DNA from: Gammaproteobacteria bacterium | GTDB lineage: Bacteria; Pseudomonadota; Gammaproteobacteria; Pseudomonadales; Oceanobacteraceae | Assembly: GCA_013373125.1 (NCBI GenBank) | Contig: JABXIK010000040.1 | Span: 1 to 64,000, forward strand | Length of the DNA: 64,000 nt | Direction: 5' to 3' | Shown: in pieces, positions 18,748-30,053 of the stretch | Numbering within the stretch: the stretch's first letter is position 1 | How the letters are laid out: each line of letters begins with the position of its first letter | Program-made: the position numbers and the translations under genes | The notes under the pieces: model-generated | What the model saw: the letters and a program-made list of their open reading frames with translations, nothing else | Told to the model about the DNA's origin: nothing | Databases searched by the model: none

Positions 18748-20499
18748 TTAACCCAACTCGTTTGGGGTCACCCGCAATACTTCTTCGATCGTGGTGAGTC
18801 CTGCCGCCACTTTTTGCGCACCACTTAAGCGTAGGTTACGCATACCGTCTTTCATAGCTTGGCGTCTTAATTGCGCCATATCAGTTTGTACTTGGATAAG
18901 TCCTGCCAATGTATCACTCATGGGCATAACTTCATAGAGCCCGGCACGTCCCATATAGCCGGTATTGCGGCATTCTAAGCAGCCCACAGGCTCATAGATA
19001 AATTCTGGTGCCTTGGCACTCCAAGGCTGCACCAATTCATCCCACAATTTAGTATTGGTGGCTTGCTTCTGCTTACAATGAGGGCAAAGCGTACGCACTA
19101 AGCGCTGGGCCATGACGCCGGTTACCGCACTCTTGATTAAATAATGGGGCACACCTATGTGTTGTAAGCGAGCGATGGCACTTGGGGCATCATTCGTATG
19201 CAGTGTGGATAAAACCAAATGACCGGTTAATGCCGCCTGAATGGCCATTTCGGCGGTTTCACTGTCGCGAATCTCACCCACCATGATGATGTCTGGGTCT
19301 TGTCGCATTAATGCTCGAATGCCGGACGCGAAATCCAAGTCGATAGTGGGATTCACCTGCATTTGGTTAAAGCTGGCTTCCACCATTTCAATGGGATCTT
19401 CCACGGTACACACGTTCACGTCTTCTGTGGCCAGTTGTTTGAGCGTGCTATACAAGGTGGTGGTCTTACCCGAGCCGGTTGGGCCGGTCACTAAGACGAT
19501 GCCGGCCGTTTGGCGCACCATGTTATCCCACTGCTGGTAATCTTCTTTACTAAAACCCAGCTCACTAAAGTTGCGCAGTAATACATCGGGATCAAAAATC
19601 CGCATCACCAATTTTTCACCAAATGCAGTGGGCATGGTACTTAAACGCAATTCCACTTCGTGACCGTTAGGGGTTCGGGTTTTAATGCGCGAATCTTGCG
19701 GCTTACGTTTTTCCGCTATGTTCATTCGCCCCAAACTTTTAATGCGTGACGTTACCGCATTGGAAACGGTGGCAGGAAATTCATACACAGGGTGCAACAC
19801 CCCATCGATACGGAAACGCACCTTGGAGACTTCACGACGCGGCTCAATGTGAATATCACTGGCCCGTTGTTCAAAGGCATATTGGAACAACCAATCCACG
19901 ATGTTCACTATGTGTTCATCGTTGGCATCGCTGCTGCCTTTGCTGCCCAGCTCCACTAACGATTCAAGATTACTGCCTTGTTTTTGATGTAACGCACTAG
20001 CACCGCTCACCGAGGCCGCCAAGGTGAAAAACTCCACCTGATAGCGCTCAATATCCGAAGGCTTCGCCACCACGATTTCCACTTGGCGACGATTAATATG
20101 CTCGATATCCGCAATCCAACGGCGATCAAATGGCTCGGCTGTGGCCACGGTGACCACATCTTCGCTCAACCCCACGGGCAATAATCCATGACGTTTGGCA
20201 AACGCGAACGACATGGTGGGCGTCACTTTAGAGGCTTTAATTTTTAGCGGATCAATGACGAAGTATTCTAAGCTGGCCTCTTTGGCCAGCAATTGCATGA
20301 GTAGATCTTCATCCAATTTTAAATCGGCTTGCTTGGCACTTTTTAATTGGCAGCTTTGAATGGCCGTAGCCGGATGATGCTTACCATTCATGCCTTTTTG
20401 TTTGATTTCCGCCAGATGCTCAGGTGACAAGTGACCATACTGCTGCAACAGGTTGGTCATACTGGTTAAGGATAATTTTAAATCTTGTACCTGATTCAT
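18748..20499 (-). CDS. GspE/PulE/PilB family ATPase
   Basis: 583 aa; GPTGSGKTTTLYSTL, RQDPDIIMVGEIRDSETAEMAIQAALTGHLVLSTLHTNDA, CPHCKQKQ and CLEC zinc site. Confidence 0.93.
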   Translation of the reverse strand: MNQVQDLKLSLTSMTNLLQQYGHLSPEHLAEIKQKGMNGKHHPATAIQSCQLKSAKQADLKLDEDLLMQLLAKEASLEYFVIDPLKIKASKVTPTMSFAFAKRHGLLPVGLSEDVVTVATAEPFDRRWIADIEHINRRQVEIVVAKPSDIERYQVEFFTLAASVSGASALHQKQGSNLESLVELGSKGSSDANDEHIVNIVDWLFQYAFEQRASDIHIEPRREVSKVRFRIDGVLHPVYEFPATVSNAVTSRIKSLGRMNIAEKRKPQDSRIKTRTPNGHEVELRLSTMPTAFGEKLVMRIFDPDVLLRNFSELGFSKEDYQQWDNMVRQTAGIVLVTGPTGSGKTTTLYSTLKQLATEDVNVCTVEDPIEMVEASFNQMQVNPTIDLDFASGIRALMRQDPDIIMVGEIRDSETAEMAIQAALTGHLVLSTLHTNDAPSAIARLQHIGVPHYLIKSAVTGVMAQRLVRTLCPHCKQKQATNTKLWDELVQPWSAKAPEFIYEPVGCLECRNTGYMGRAGLYEVMPMSDTLAGLIQVQTDMAQLRRQAMKDGMRNLRLSGAQKVAAGLTTIEEVLRVTPNELG

Positions 20500-20512
20500 G
20501 GATTCTTCCGCT

Positions 20513-21901
20513 TTAGTTAAGCTCGTTGCTTAACGCGTCAAACAAAGCTTGTTTGGCATCTAATAAATTTCGGTTTTCTACGGTTAAACGTCGCTGCCAA
20601 CTGGCCAGCTTAGCCCGTGATGTTTCGTCGGTAATGGCGCCACTCATATCATTGGCCGCCATCATTGCTCGCGACACGGTTAAACAGCGTATCACTTCAT
20701 TCACTTGTTGGTAACGATCATCGTCACATCGCAATAACACATACGCCAAACTTTGCAGTTTCGACTCACTCACCGCTTGTTCTTGTGCCACCTTGTGCAT
20801 TAATTGCTGCACCCAAGCATAGCCATTCGAGTCGCTATTTTGTTGTTGATGCAAGGCATATAAAAATTCGCCCAATTCCAACAAGGCCATACCCAGACCA
20901 TTCTTTTGCATCCAAGTTTCAAGGCCATTGGATAATTGTGACCCCACCACACTTAATAGGCGCTGACTCAACCCTCGGCTATTGGAATTCGTATCGACAT
21001 ACAGACCCGTGACCACAGTGGCCGGCTGTAAAATTTTATTCAGATCTTGTTGTAAAACCAGCCAACGTCCGCGAATGCTATCAGGGCAGTTGGGCATCTC
21101 ACTCAACAACCAACATACGGCACTCACTTGACGCGCAATCACCCACAATGACCACCAATTTTCTTGCTGCGAGAAGCGATCCCAGTGACGGGTAATACGC
21201 GTAAGGGTTTCTTGCAATAGCGTTGTGATTGGCAAAGATGCTTGCTGCCACTGCGACGTAAAATCAAATGGGGCAAAGAAGCTCATTTGAGGGAAGAGCA
21301 AGCCGTAACCACGCTCAGCTTTATTGATATCACACGATACTAACGGGTGTTTCTCGGCGAGGGTTTTCGCATACACGAATAGGTCTTCCACACGACCGGA
21401 TTTGAGTTCTAATTCAATTTCGCACAGGTTAATACTTTGTGCAGTGGATAAGTGTTCACCGCTATTTTTAATGGTATGAATGATTCCTTCATCCAATACC
21501 AATTCGATCTCACTTTCTCCCCAGGTTTGCAGCCAAACATGGCGGGTAAAATCGGTTTTAAAAAGTGGCTGAATGGCTTGCTTTAAGGCTTCATCAATTT
21601 GAATGTCGTTTGCAAATAAAGACCAATCAATTTGTGGTGAATCAATGTCGTATTCCCATTCACCGCGCTCATGCAAACCGGCAATGGCCTGCCCTTTGTT
21701 TTTCAGGGTCTGTTTATAGCCGTGTTGCGATTTACGCACACGCAATGCCGCATGAGCCTGATTTAACGCCAAGTCTGGAGTATCAAAATACTGGTTATCT
21801 AATTCCAACACACCCTGCTGCTGTCCCAGATTCACATCTTGTTTGAACGCTTCAACCGCATGGGAGGGTAAAGAGAGTTTAAGTTCGACTTCTTTGGCCA
21901 T
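20513..21901 (-). CDS. CYTH domain protein (inorganic triphosphatase YgiF-like, CYTH plus CHAD-like region)
   Basis: MAKEVELKLSLP ... YFDTPDLALNQAHAALRVRKS..YKQTLKNKG; 462 aa. Confidence 0.88.
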   Translation of the reverse strand: MAKEVELKLSLPSHAVEAFKQDVNLGQQQGVLELDNQYFDTPDLALNQAHAALRVRKSQHGYKQTLKNKGQAIAGLHERGEWEYDIDSPQIDWSLFANDIQIDEALKQAIQPLFKTDFTRHVWLQTWGESEIELVLDEGIIHTIKNSGEHLSTAQSINLCEIELELKSGRVEDLFVYAKTLAEKHPLVSCDINKAERGYGLLFPQMSFFAPFDFTSQWQQASLPITTLLQETLTRITRHWDRFSQQENWWSLWVIARQVSAVCWLLSEMPNCPDSIRGRWLVLQQDLNKILQPATVVTGLYVDTNSNSRGLSQRLLSVVGSQLSNGLETWMQKNGLGMALLELGEFLYALHQQQNSDSNGYAWVQQLMHKVAQEQAVSESKLQSLAYVLLRCDDDRYQQVNEVIRCLTVSRAMMAANDMSGAITDETSRAKLASWQRRLTVENRNLLDAKQALFDALSNELN

Positions 21902-22034
21902 GGCCTACCGCTTATGATTTTTATTACGCCAGCTTAGCAGAAAGCCCAGCAACTCTCAGTAGCTTAATATTAATGCCAAGACTTTTTTATAGGCTTTGAT
22001 ACACTGATCAAACTTGCGACTCAAAGGCATGAGC

Positions 22035-23183
22035 ATGAAACAGTTACCGGATATCAAACAGCAGCTCACCACCCTACTGGCATTACCCAGTATTTCCAGC
22101 ACCCTGCCCGAATACGACATGAGCAACGAAGGGGTCATCAATCAATTGGCCACATGGTGCGAAACCATAGGCTTTAAAGTGGACATTCAGTGTGTGGATA
22201 CCGAGCGCAAAAAGTTTAATTTGTTAGCCACACTGGGTAGCGGCCCAGGCGGGCTGATTTTGTCTGGCCATACCGACACCGTGCCCTGCAATATCGAGAA
22301 ATGGAATAGTGACCCTTTCAAGCTTACCGATAAAGACAACCGTTTTTATGGTTTAGGCTCGTGCGACATGAAAGGTTTTTTCGCTTTGGCACTGGCCGCC
22401 GTACAAAAAGTGGACCCTAAAACCTTAAAAGCCCCTATCTTCATCTTGGCCACCGCCGATGAAGAAACCAGCATGACAGGGGCCAGAGCCCTCGCCAGTC
22501 TTGGCTTACCTAAAGCTCGCGCCGCCATCATTGGCGAGCCTACCGGCTTAAAGCCCATCAACATGCACAAAGGCATCTTAATGGAAGGCATCAAGGTGAC
22601 AGGCCAAGCCGGTCATAGCTCTGATCCCAGCTTAGGCAATAACGCCATGGATGTGATGCATAGCGTGATCGGGGATTTAATGAATTTTCGTGAAGAACTA
22701 AAACAAGCACATCATCACACCGCGTTTTCCGTGCCCACACCGACCTTGAATTTAGGCTGCATTCACGGTGGCGATAACCCCAACCGCATTTGCGGGCAGT
22801 GCGAATTGCATTTTGATTTGCGCACCCTGCCGGGGATGAGCAGCACGCAAATCCGCCAACAAATACAGCAACGCTTAGATGCCATCGCCAAACAGACGCA
22901 CACCAAGATTGAGTTTTACCGCTTATTTGATGGCGTCGAATCGTTTGCCAGTGGCGAGCACAGCGAACTGGTGAAGCTGGCGGAAAAACTATCCGGCCAT
23001 GGCGCCGAAGCAGTGGCGTTTGCCACCGAAGCGCCATTCTTAGCGGCGGCCAATATTGATACCGTGGTCATGGGCGCCGGCTCCATTGATCAAGCTCATC
23101 AACCTGATGAGTTCATGGCCCACGACCAAATTGAACCCATGGTGAGTTACATCGAGCAGTTTATTAAACATTATTGTTTGTAA
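22035..23183 (+). CDS. argE: Acetylornithine deacetylase
   Basis: MKQLPDIKQQL... LSGHTDTVPCNIEKWNSDPFKLTDKDNRFYGLGSCDMKGFFALAL; adjacent argA. Start could be one or two codons upstream. Confidence 0.93.
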   Translation: MKQLPDIKQQLTTLLALPSISSTLPEYDMSNEGVINQLATWCETIGFKVDIQCVDTERKKFNLLATLGSGPGGLILSGHTDTVPCNIEKWNSDPFKLTDKDNRFYGLGSCDMKGFFALALAAVQKVDPKTLKAPIFILATADEETSMTGARALASLGLPKARAAIIGEPTGLKPINMHKGILMEGIKVTGQAGHSSDPSLGNNAMDVMHSVIGDLMNFREELKQAHHHTAFSVPTPTLNLGCIHGGDNPNRICGQCELHFDLRTLPGMSSTQIRQQIQQRLDAIAKQTHTKIEFYRLFDGVESFASGEHSELVKLAEKLSGHGAEAVAFATEAPFLAAANIDTVVMGAGSIDQAHQPDEFMAHDQIEPMVSYIEQFIKHYCL

Positions 23184-23261
23184 AATGCGCTTGGGGCTTT
23201 TAAATAAAAGCCGTTACACTGCTCACTCATTAACAATGACGATAGAAGAAAGATAAACACA

Positions 23262-24566
23262 GTGACCGAATCCGATAACCAATACGTTAACTGGTTTAGA
23301 CAAAGTTCTCCTTACATTAATGCCCATCGTGGCAAAACCTTTGTCATCATGCTTGGTGGGGAAACCCTTGCCCATGAACAATTCCAGCACATCATTCACG
23401 ACATCGCCTTGCTAAATAGTTTAGGCGTGCGCTTAGTATTGGTTCACGGCGCGCGACCACAGATCGACGAATTATGCGCGTTGAAAAATCAACAAGCGGT
23501 ATTCGCCGATCACAAACGCATTACCGACAAAGCCATGTTGGTCACCGTCCAACAAGCGGTGGGCCAATTACGCTCGCAAATTGAAGCCATCTTAAGTACC
23601 GGCATGAGCAACAGCCCCATGCACGGCGCAGATATTCGCGTAGTGGGCGGCAACTTTGTGATTGCCAAACCCATTGGTGTCATCGATGGCGTTGACTATG
23701 CCCACACAGGCGAGGTGCGCAAAATCGACACTAAAGCCATCAATAAGATTTTAGAAAATAATGCCATCGTATTGATGAACTGTTTAGGCTATAGCCGTAC
23801 TGGCGAAACCTTTAACTTAGCCGTTGAAGACGTGGCCACCGAAACCGCCATCGCCTTACAAGCGGATAAGCTGATTCTGTTTGGTGAAAACAATTGCATC
23901 AAACAAGATGGCCAATTGGTCAAAGAAGTGATCACCAGCGCCATACCAGACTTACTGGCCCAAGGCTTAAATGTAGAACAACAAGTGCAGCTCAATGCAG
24001 CCAGTTTTGCCGTGAACAGTGGCGTAAAACGCTGCCAGTTAATTCAGCACAGCTATGACGGCGCATTGTTAACCGAGCTGTTTACGCTTGATGGTTGCGG
24101 CACACTGGTGAGCCGTTTGCATCAAGAACAACTACGTACGGCACGCCTTGACGATGTCATGGGTATTCTGGACTTACTGAGCCCACTCGAAGAGAAGGGC
24201 ATTCTGGTTCGCAGAAGTCGCAAAACATTAGAAACGGAAATTGATCGCTTCCGCGTACTGGTAAAAGACGGCATGGTATTAGGTTGTGCTGCGTTATACC
24301 CATACGGGGATGACATGGCAGAGCTTGCCTGTGTGGCTATTCATGATGAGTACCGTCGCGGCCAACGCGGTGACCGTTTATTAAATACCTTAGTCAGTGA
24401 AGCCAAAGGCCAAGGGATGAAAAAACTATTTGTGCTCACCACACGAACCGCACAGTGGTTTGAAGAACGTGGCTTTAAAGCGGCTAACATTGACGACTTA
24501 CCGCCACAGAAAAAAGAGCTCTATAACTACCAGCGTAACAGTAAGGTATTTATTAAGACGCTTTAA
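23262..24566 (+). CDS. argA: N-acetylglutamate synthase (kinase-like plus GNAT domains)
   Basis: 434 aa; LGGETLAHEQFQHIIHDIALLNSLGVRLVLVHGARPQID; C-terminal GNAT with VAIHDEYRRGQRGDRLL. Confidence 0.95.
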   Translation: MTESDNQYVNWFRQSSPYINAHRGKTFVIMLGGETLAHEQFQHIIHDIALLNSLGVRLVLVHGARPQIDELCALKNQQAVFADHKRITDKAMLVTVQQAVGQLRSQIEAILSTGMSNSPMHGADIRVVGGNFVIAKPIGVIDGVDYAHTGEVRKIDTKAINKILENNAIVLMNCLGYSRTGETFNLAVEDVATETAIALQADKLILFGENNCIKQDGQLVKEVITSAIPDLLAQGLNVEQQVQLNAASFAVNSGVKRCQLIQHSYDGALLTELFTLDGCGTLVSRLHQEQLRTARLDDVMGILDLLSPLEEKGILVRRSRKTLETEIDRFRVLVKDGMVLGCAALYPYGDDMAELACVAIHDEYRRGQRGDRLLNTLVSEAKGQGMKKLFVLTTRTAQWFEERGFKAANIDDLPPQKKELYNYQRNSKVFIKTL

Positions 24567-24591
24567 TGGGGAGTTGCAAAGAAAGAAAAAT

Positions 24592-24626
24592 AAAAAACCG
24601 CTCATGGAAACATGCGCGGTTTTTTA
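24592..24626. terminator. Terminator after argA
   Basis: AAAAAACCGCTCATGGAAACATGCGCGGTTTTTTATT. Confidence 0.75.
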
Positions 24627-24661
24627 TTATCAAATGCATTCAATTATAGAGTTCGTCTCAG

Positions 24662-24994
24662 TTAAGCCTTTTTCACAAACTTAGCCGTCACCATCATTTC
24701 CCCTGCGCCATCTACTTTACAATCCAGTTGATGATCTTTGCCTTCAACAATGCGACGAATCAAAGCCTTGGTGCCAATCTTTAATACTTGCGAGCTGCCT
24801 TTGACTTTTAAATCCTTGGCAAGTGTGACTTTATCCCCTTCGTGCAAGGTGGTGCCATTGGCGTCTTTCTCTGTGATGACATCATCCGCTGCATCTGCGG
24901 GATTCCACTCATGGGCACACTCAGGACATACTAGGTTATGTTGATCTTGATACACAAATTCAGATTGGCATTTAGGGCAAGCAGGTAAAGACAT
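24662..24994 (-). CDS. yjdM: Zinc ribbon YjdM/PhnA family protein
   Basis: [32 protein letters not shown] ... [30 protein letters not shown]. Confidence 0.93.
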   Translation of the reverse strand: MSLPACPKCQSEFVYQDQHNLVCPECAHEWNPADAADDVITEKDANGTTLHEGDKVTLAKDLKVKGSSQVLKIGTKALIRRIVEGKDHQLDCKVDGAGEMMVTAKFVKKA

Positions 24995-25072
24995 AACAAC
25001 TTCTTAAACATTCAATAGGTAGTTCAGTATTCAGTGAACTCTTAACTGGATGGGCGAGTTTACCATAACTGG

Positions 25073-27007
25073 CTAGAAGACATACTTCACTGAAAATTCG
25101 ATCACTTGCTCTGGCGAGCCATTAGGTACGAGACGATCATTAAATTCCGCCATATTCGGTTGCAGTTGATCATCCGCCAGCGCGTTTTTCACAACCACTG
25201 AATATTGCGTTTGTTGCCAAGTGTATTGATAACTCATGTCCCACAGTGTCATGGCGTCTGCACTGGCCCGCTCGCTCACATAGCGGATCGATGTACCCAA
25301 ACGATGCACGCGTTGCCACCAATTCATCCCGATATTAACTGTATATTCTGGGCTATAGGTCGCGGAATTATCTTTACCATCCGCTTCATTGCCATCAAAT
25401 AAATAACTGGCATTAGCGAACCATTTCATTTGCTTACTGGCATTTTGCTCCCACTCTAATTCAAGTCCAGCATGCTCAAACGCTTCGCTATTATAAAAAT
25501 CAATCGAGCCGCCACTGCGATCACTGTAAACAAAATCATGGGCGATATAGTAGAAAAGCGTGACACCGGCATTGATGTTTTCATCTTGCCAGTAATACCC
25601 CACATCATGGGACGCCACACGCTCTGCATCTAGATTTTCATTACCATTTACCAAGCCATTAAAATCCGCTTTAAGCTGAGTAAAGCTCGGCGTATTAAAA
25701 CCTTCACTGTATAAAAGTTTAACGCTGCTGTTTTGCGATAGGCTGTGCACAAAGCCAAAGCGCGGCACCACACTTTCACCAATGATGTCATTGTCGGTAT
25801 AACGAAACCCTAGAAATAATCGTCCTTGTTCATATGGTCTCACGTCTGCTTGGCCATACAGGGATAATTCATCTAAATGAAATGCCGGCATGATGGTGCC
25901 TGTGGTTTGATCCGTTGTGGCATCAAACACTTCATAGTCACCCGTTGAGCGCCGCTCCCACTCTAACCCCGCAAAGGTGGTGAGCATGTCATTGATTGAC
26001 GTATCCCAATTCATGCCCAAACGGGAGCGGTAATTATTTTCACCGCTGTCGCTTACACGAAAGCCCCCGTCTTGGTTAACGCCATTAAAGTCTTGTACAT
26101 CAAAATTTAAATAAAATTGATTGTAGTCTGCAAACAATCGCACCTTATGATCCGTGATTGGCTGCCAATCGTGGGAGGCGGATATCATCATGGCTTTATA
26201 AGTGAGTGTATTGATGTTGTTGATATCTCTGGGTTGCGCAAGGCCTGTAAACTCGCTTTCAAATCCATGAAAATACAATCGTGTATTGGCATGTTGATAG
26301 CGTACATAAACCGATTGGTGACGTGATTTCTGCTCTACATCACCTTCTGCGAAGGTATCAAAAGCCGGATAAGTCACTTGGGTTTCTTGCTCGGCTTCCA
26401 CTTGCGCTGCCACAAATATCGATTGCTGTTTATCTATGGCGTATTGCGAAACCCCACCAAGGTGCCATGCTTGGTCCTCGCTCATGGTCAATTCAACTTG
26501 GCTGTGTTCGATGTGTTTTTTCGTCACCACTTTAATCACACCTGCGGTGGCATTGGTGCCGTAATAAACCGCACCCGGGCCGCGGATAATTTCCACATGA
26601 CTGATGGCATCTAAAGGAATGCCTTTTAGTGGTACATCGCTGTGACTGGACATGAAGTAAGGTGTGTCATCCAACAAGAACAACACTTTTTGATTAAAGC
26701 CTTCGTAAATGCCGCGCACACTCACAAACGGCTGCCCAAATAAGTGATTTTGCACCTGCATTCCCGGCACGAAACTTAAAATATCGGTTAATTGAGTAAG
26801 CCCTAACGCACGCATCTCTTCCACATTTAAGCGCGTTACGATAGCAGGAGTTTCGAGTCGAGATTCTGGGCGGTGAGAAGACACGGTGACTCGTACTTGG
26901 GATAGATCTGTCAGAGATAAACTAAAAGGATCGACCTCTTCAGCAAGGGCCAATACGGGCACGAATAAACCAATCAGCCCACACGCTTTCACACCCATAA
27001 TTCGCAC
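25073..27007 (-). CDS. TonB-dependent receptor
   Basis: 644 aa; plug region (LGLTQLTDILSFVPGMQVQ...VSVRGIYEG...VEIIRGPGAVYYGTNATAGVIKVVTKK) and C-terminal FSVKYVF. Confidence 0.92.
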   Translation of the reverse strand: MRIMGVKACGLIGLFVPVLALAEEVDPFSLSLTDLSQVRVTVSSHRPESRLETPAIVTRLNVEEMRALGLTQLTDILSFVPGMQVQNHLFGQPFVSVRGIYEGFNQKVLFLLDDTPYFMSSHSDVPLKGIPLDAISHVEIIRGPGAVYYGTNATAGVIKVVTKKHIEHSQVELTMSEDQAWHLGGVSQYAIDKQQSIFVAAQVEAEQETQVTYPAFDTFAEGDVEQKSRHQSVYVRYQHANTRLYFHGFESEFTGLAQPRDINNINTLTYKAMMISASHDWQPITDHKVRLFADYNQFYLNFDVQDFNGVNQDGGFRVSDSGENNYRSRLGMNWDTSINDMLTTFAGLEWERRSTGDYEVFDATTDQTTGTIMPAFHLDELSLYGQADVRPYEQGRLFLGFRYTDNDIIGESVVPRFGFVHSLSQNSSVKLLYSEGFNTPSFTQLKADFNGLVNGNENLDAERVASHDVGYYWQDENINAGVTLFYYIAHDFVYSDRSGGSIDFYNSEAFEHAGLELEWEQNASKQMKWFANASYLFDGNEADGKDNSATYSPEYTVNIGMNWWQRVHRLGTSIRYVSERASADAMTLWDMSYQYTWQQTQYSVVVKNALADDQLQPNMAEFNDRLVPNGSPEQVIEFSVKYVF

Positions 27008-27156
27008 CTTTAATACTCTTTCTTGAGTATAGCCAAGGCCACTAAGACTGCACTTTTACAACTCCCGCATCACCACTCACTAGCTATACTCCCCAGTGGC
27101 GGGATTTGATATACTCCGTGCACTTTATTTGTTAGCCACACCCTAAGAGAGCCGAC

Positions 27157-28998
27157 ATGCCTGAATATCGCAGTAAAACTTCCACCGGCGGCCGTAATAT
27201 GGCCGGCGCCCGTGCCCTTTGGCGCGCCACCGGTATGAAAGACGATGATTTCTCCAAACCGATTATTGCAGTTGCCAACAGCTTCACCCAGTTTGTACCG
27301 GGCCATGTGCATCTAAAAGACATGGGTCAACTCGTGGCGCGTGAAATCGAGAAAGCCGGCGGTGTGGCCAAAGAATTCAACACCATAGCAGTGGATGACG
27401 GTATCGCCATGGGTCACGACGGTATGCTTTACAGCTTACCAAGCCGTGAATTGATCGCCGATTCTGTGGAGTACATGGTCAATGCTCACTGTGCTGACGC
27501 CATCGTATGTATCTCTAACTGTGACAAGATCACTCCGGGGATGCTGCTTGCGTCGTTGCGTTTGAACATTCCTGTGATCTTTGTTTCCGGTGGTCCAATG
27601 GAGGCAGGTAAAACCAAGCTGTCTGAGCACAAGTTAGACCTTGTTGATGCCATGGTTATCGCGGCTGACGATACAGCCTCTGACGAAAAAGTAGCAGAAT
27701 ACGAGCGCAGCGCGTGCCCGACCTGTGGTTCATGTTCTGGTATGTTCACGGCTAACTCCATGAACTGCTTAACCGAAGCACTGGGTTTATCCCTACCAGG
27801 TAACGGTTCTACCTTAGCGACTCACGCCGATCGTGAACGTTTATTCCTAGAAGCCGGCCGCATCATTGTAGAAAACGCTAAGCGTTACTATGAGCAAGAT
27901 GACGAGTCCGTATTACCTCGTTCTATCGCCAGCTTCAAAGCATTCGAAAATGCCATGGCTTTGGATATCGCCATGGGCGGTTCAACCAACACGATTTTGC
28001 ACTTATTGGCTGCCGCGCAAGAAGCGGAATTAAACTACGACCTGAAAGACATCGACCGTCTTTCTCGCGTGGTGCCGCAATTAAGTAAAGTGGCACCAAA
28101 CTCACCGAAATATCACATGGAAGACGTACACCGTGCCGGTGGCGTAATGGGTATCCTAGGTGAGCTGGATCGTGCAGGCTTATTACATACTGACTTGCCG
28201 ACGGTTCATGCTAAGACCATGAAAGACGCCTTAGATAAGTGGGACATCATGCGTAACCCAAGCGAAGAAGTGGTTCAATTCTTCAAAGCAGGCCCAGCCG
28301 GTATCCCAACGCAAACCGCATTCAGTCAAAGCACTCGCTGGCCAACCCTGGATGGTGACCGTGAAAACGGTTGTATTCGCTCTCTTGAGCACGCTTACTC
28401 CAAAGAAGGTGGCCTAGCCGTTCTTTACGGTAACATCGCCCTTGATGGCTGCGTGGTGAAAACCGCCGGTGTGGATGAATCCATTCTTGTATTCCAAGGC
28501 ACGGCGAAAATTTTCGAAAGCCAAGACGATGCGGTGAAAGGCATCTTAGCCGATGAAGTAAAAGCAGGCGACGTGGTGATTATTCGCTACGAAGGGCCAA
28601 AAGGTGGTCCGGGTATGCAAGAAATGTTGTACCCAACGTCTTACCTGAAATCCAAAGGTTTAGGCAAAGCCTGTGCGTTATTAACCGATGGTCGTTTCTC
28701 TGGTGGTACTTCTGGTTTGTCCATTGGTCACTGCTCTCCAGAAGCCGCTTCTGGCGGTGCCATTGGTCTGTTGAAAGATGGCGACATCATCAACATCGAC
28801 ATTCCAAACCGCTCTATCAATGTTGATTTAAGCGCGGAAGAGTTGTCTCACCGTCGTCACGAACAAGACAAGCTTGGTTGGAAACCAGTGAATGCTCGTC
28901 CACGTAAAGTGAGCCGTGCATTGAAGGTGTATGCTAAGTTTGCCACCAGTGCCGACAAAGGTGCGGTACGTGACAACGCCTTAATTGACGCTGAATAA
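27157..28998 (+). CDS. ilvD: Dihydroxy-acid dehydratase
   Basis: 613 aa; [55 protein letters not shown]; Fe-S cysteines CISNCDK and [18 protein letters not shown]. Confidence 0.98.
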   Translation: MPEYRSKTSTGGRNMAGARALWRATGMKDDDFSKPIIAVANSFTQFVPGHVHLKDMGQLVAREIEKAGGVAKEFNTIAVDDGIAMGHDGMLYSLPSRELIADSVEYMVNAHCADAIVCISNCDKITPGMLLASLRLNIPVIFVSGGPMEAGKTKLSEHKLDLVDAMVIAADDTASDEKVAEYERSACPTCGSCSGMFTANSMNCLTEALGLSLPGNGSTLATHADRERLFLEAGRIIVENAKRYYEQDDESVLPRSIASFKAFENAMALDIAMGGSTNTILHLLAAAQEAELNYDLKDIDRLSRVVPQLSKVAPNSPKYHMEDVHRAGGVMGILGELDRAGLLHTDLPTVHAKTMKDALDKWDIMRNPSEEVVQFFKAGPAGIPTQTAFSQSTRWPTLDGDRENGCIRSLEHAYSKEGGLAVLYGNIALDGCVVKTAGVDESILVFQGTAKIFESQDDAVKGILADEVKAGDVVIIRYEGPKGGPGMQEMLYPTSYLKSKGLGKACALLTDGRFSGGTSGLSIGHCSPEAASGGAIGLLKDGDIINIDIPNRSINVDLSAEELSHRRHEQDKLGWKPVNARPRKVSRALKVYAKFATSADKGAVRDNALIDAE

Positions 28999-29012
28999 CC
29001 TAAGCGCCATAC

Positions 29013-29043
29013 AAAAAAGCCGCTCATAGAGCGGCTTTTTTTA
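29013..29043. terminator. Terminator after ilvD
   Basis: AAAAAAGCCGCTCATAGAGCGGCTTTTTTTAT. Confidence 0.85.
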
Positions 29044-29058
29044 TCTCTTTATTTTTAG

Positions 29059-29847
29059 CTATTGACGAGAATACATGGGTTGATTGGAACTCCCCGACAA
29101 TCCTGTACTGGTCATACTCGCTATGTTGCTCTCGGTAGGGCGCGAACCTTCTGCATCTAACGCTAAAGTCATGAGATCTCCTGAGAGTATATACACCCCC
29201 TCTAATTCCTCTCCCACAGCGGGTAAATCATTAGCTAACGGATAATGAATGCCATCCATGGTGTCATTACCACCATCGCAAGTCACACTGGAAAAATTGA
29301 CCGTGGTAGATAATTGCCAGTCCGTTTTTCCACACGCACCAGTATCGCTATCGAAAGCATTTAACGTGGCTGCACCAGCGGATGTCAGCACATGTCGTTG
29401 TAATGCCGTCACGGTGAAATCAATGCGATTAAAATCAAATGAGCTACTGGACACTGTATAGCTTGATACAATTTGATCCGCGTAATCATAGCCTCCTAAA
29501 AATCCGTTATCGCAGGTGGTGTCATCCAAATAGATGGCTCGTCGAATGGTTACTTCTGTAGCATCTGTAAACTCGATAATCTCCATCTGACTATCCGTTT
29601 CACTACTACCACCTTCAGCGTCAAAAGCCGTACATATGGCAGCTGCACGGGGATCAGCTGAAGCGCTCAGATTACCGCTTTCCACTCGCGCAAGGGTTTC
29701 CGGATAATCTCCGGAGGATTTGATTCCGGAAGATTGTACCGTCCAAATGCTGTCATCATTTGGATCGTCTTCATCGTCATCATCACTACCGCAGGCAGCC
29801 AAGCTGGCGAGCAACAGCATGGAAATAAGCCAGGTTAAGGTTTTCAT
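29059..29847 (-). CDS. Hypothetical lipoprotein
   Basis: 262 aa; lipobox LAAC followed by GSDDDDEDDPNDDS. Confidence 0.75.
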   Translation of the reverse strand: MKTLTWLISMLLLASLAACGSDDDDEDDPNDDSIWTVQSSGIKSSGDYPETLARVESGNLSASADPRAAAICTAFDAEGGSSETDSQMEIIEFTDATEVTIRRAIYLDDTTCDNGFLGGYDYADQIVSSYTVSSSSFDFNRIDFTVTALQRHVLTSAGAATLNAFDSDTGACGKTDWQLSTTVNFSSVTCDGGNDTMDGIHYPLANDLPAVGEELEGVYILSGDLMTLALDAEGSRPTESNIASMTSTGLSGSSNQPMYSRQ

Positions 29848-30053
29848 CGTGCGCTCCTTTAAATATAAGAAACTCAGTATAGAAAACCCTCACCGAAAAA
29901 CGGGCTATATGCGTTTTCATTCATAAAAGAAAATCAGATAGCGCTTGAGGTTTTAAACTTCACAACAACCGATTTGAGAGTAGTGGCCATGGCCCACCCA
30001 TTTATAACAACGAGTAAGACATGGCGAAAGCAAGCAAACAAAATAGACGAGGA

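Noticed and set aside
22591-23037. 148-aa minus-strand ORF
   Set aside because: Antisense to argE, composition typical of shadow ORFs.
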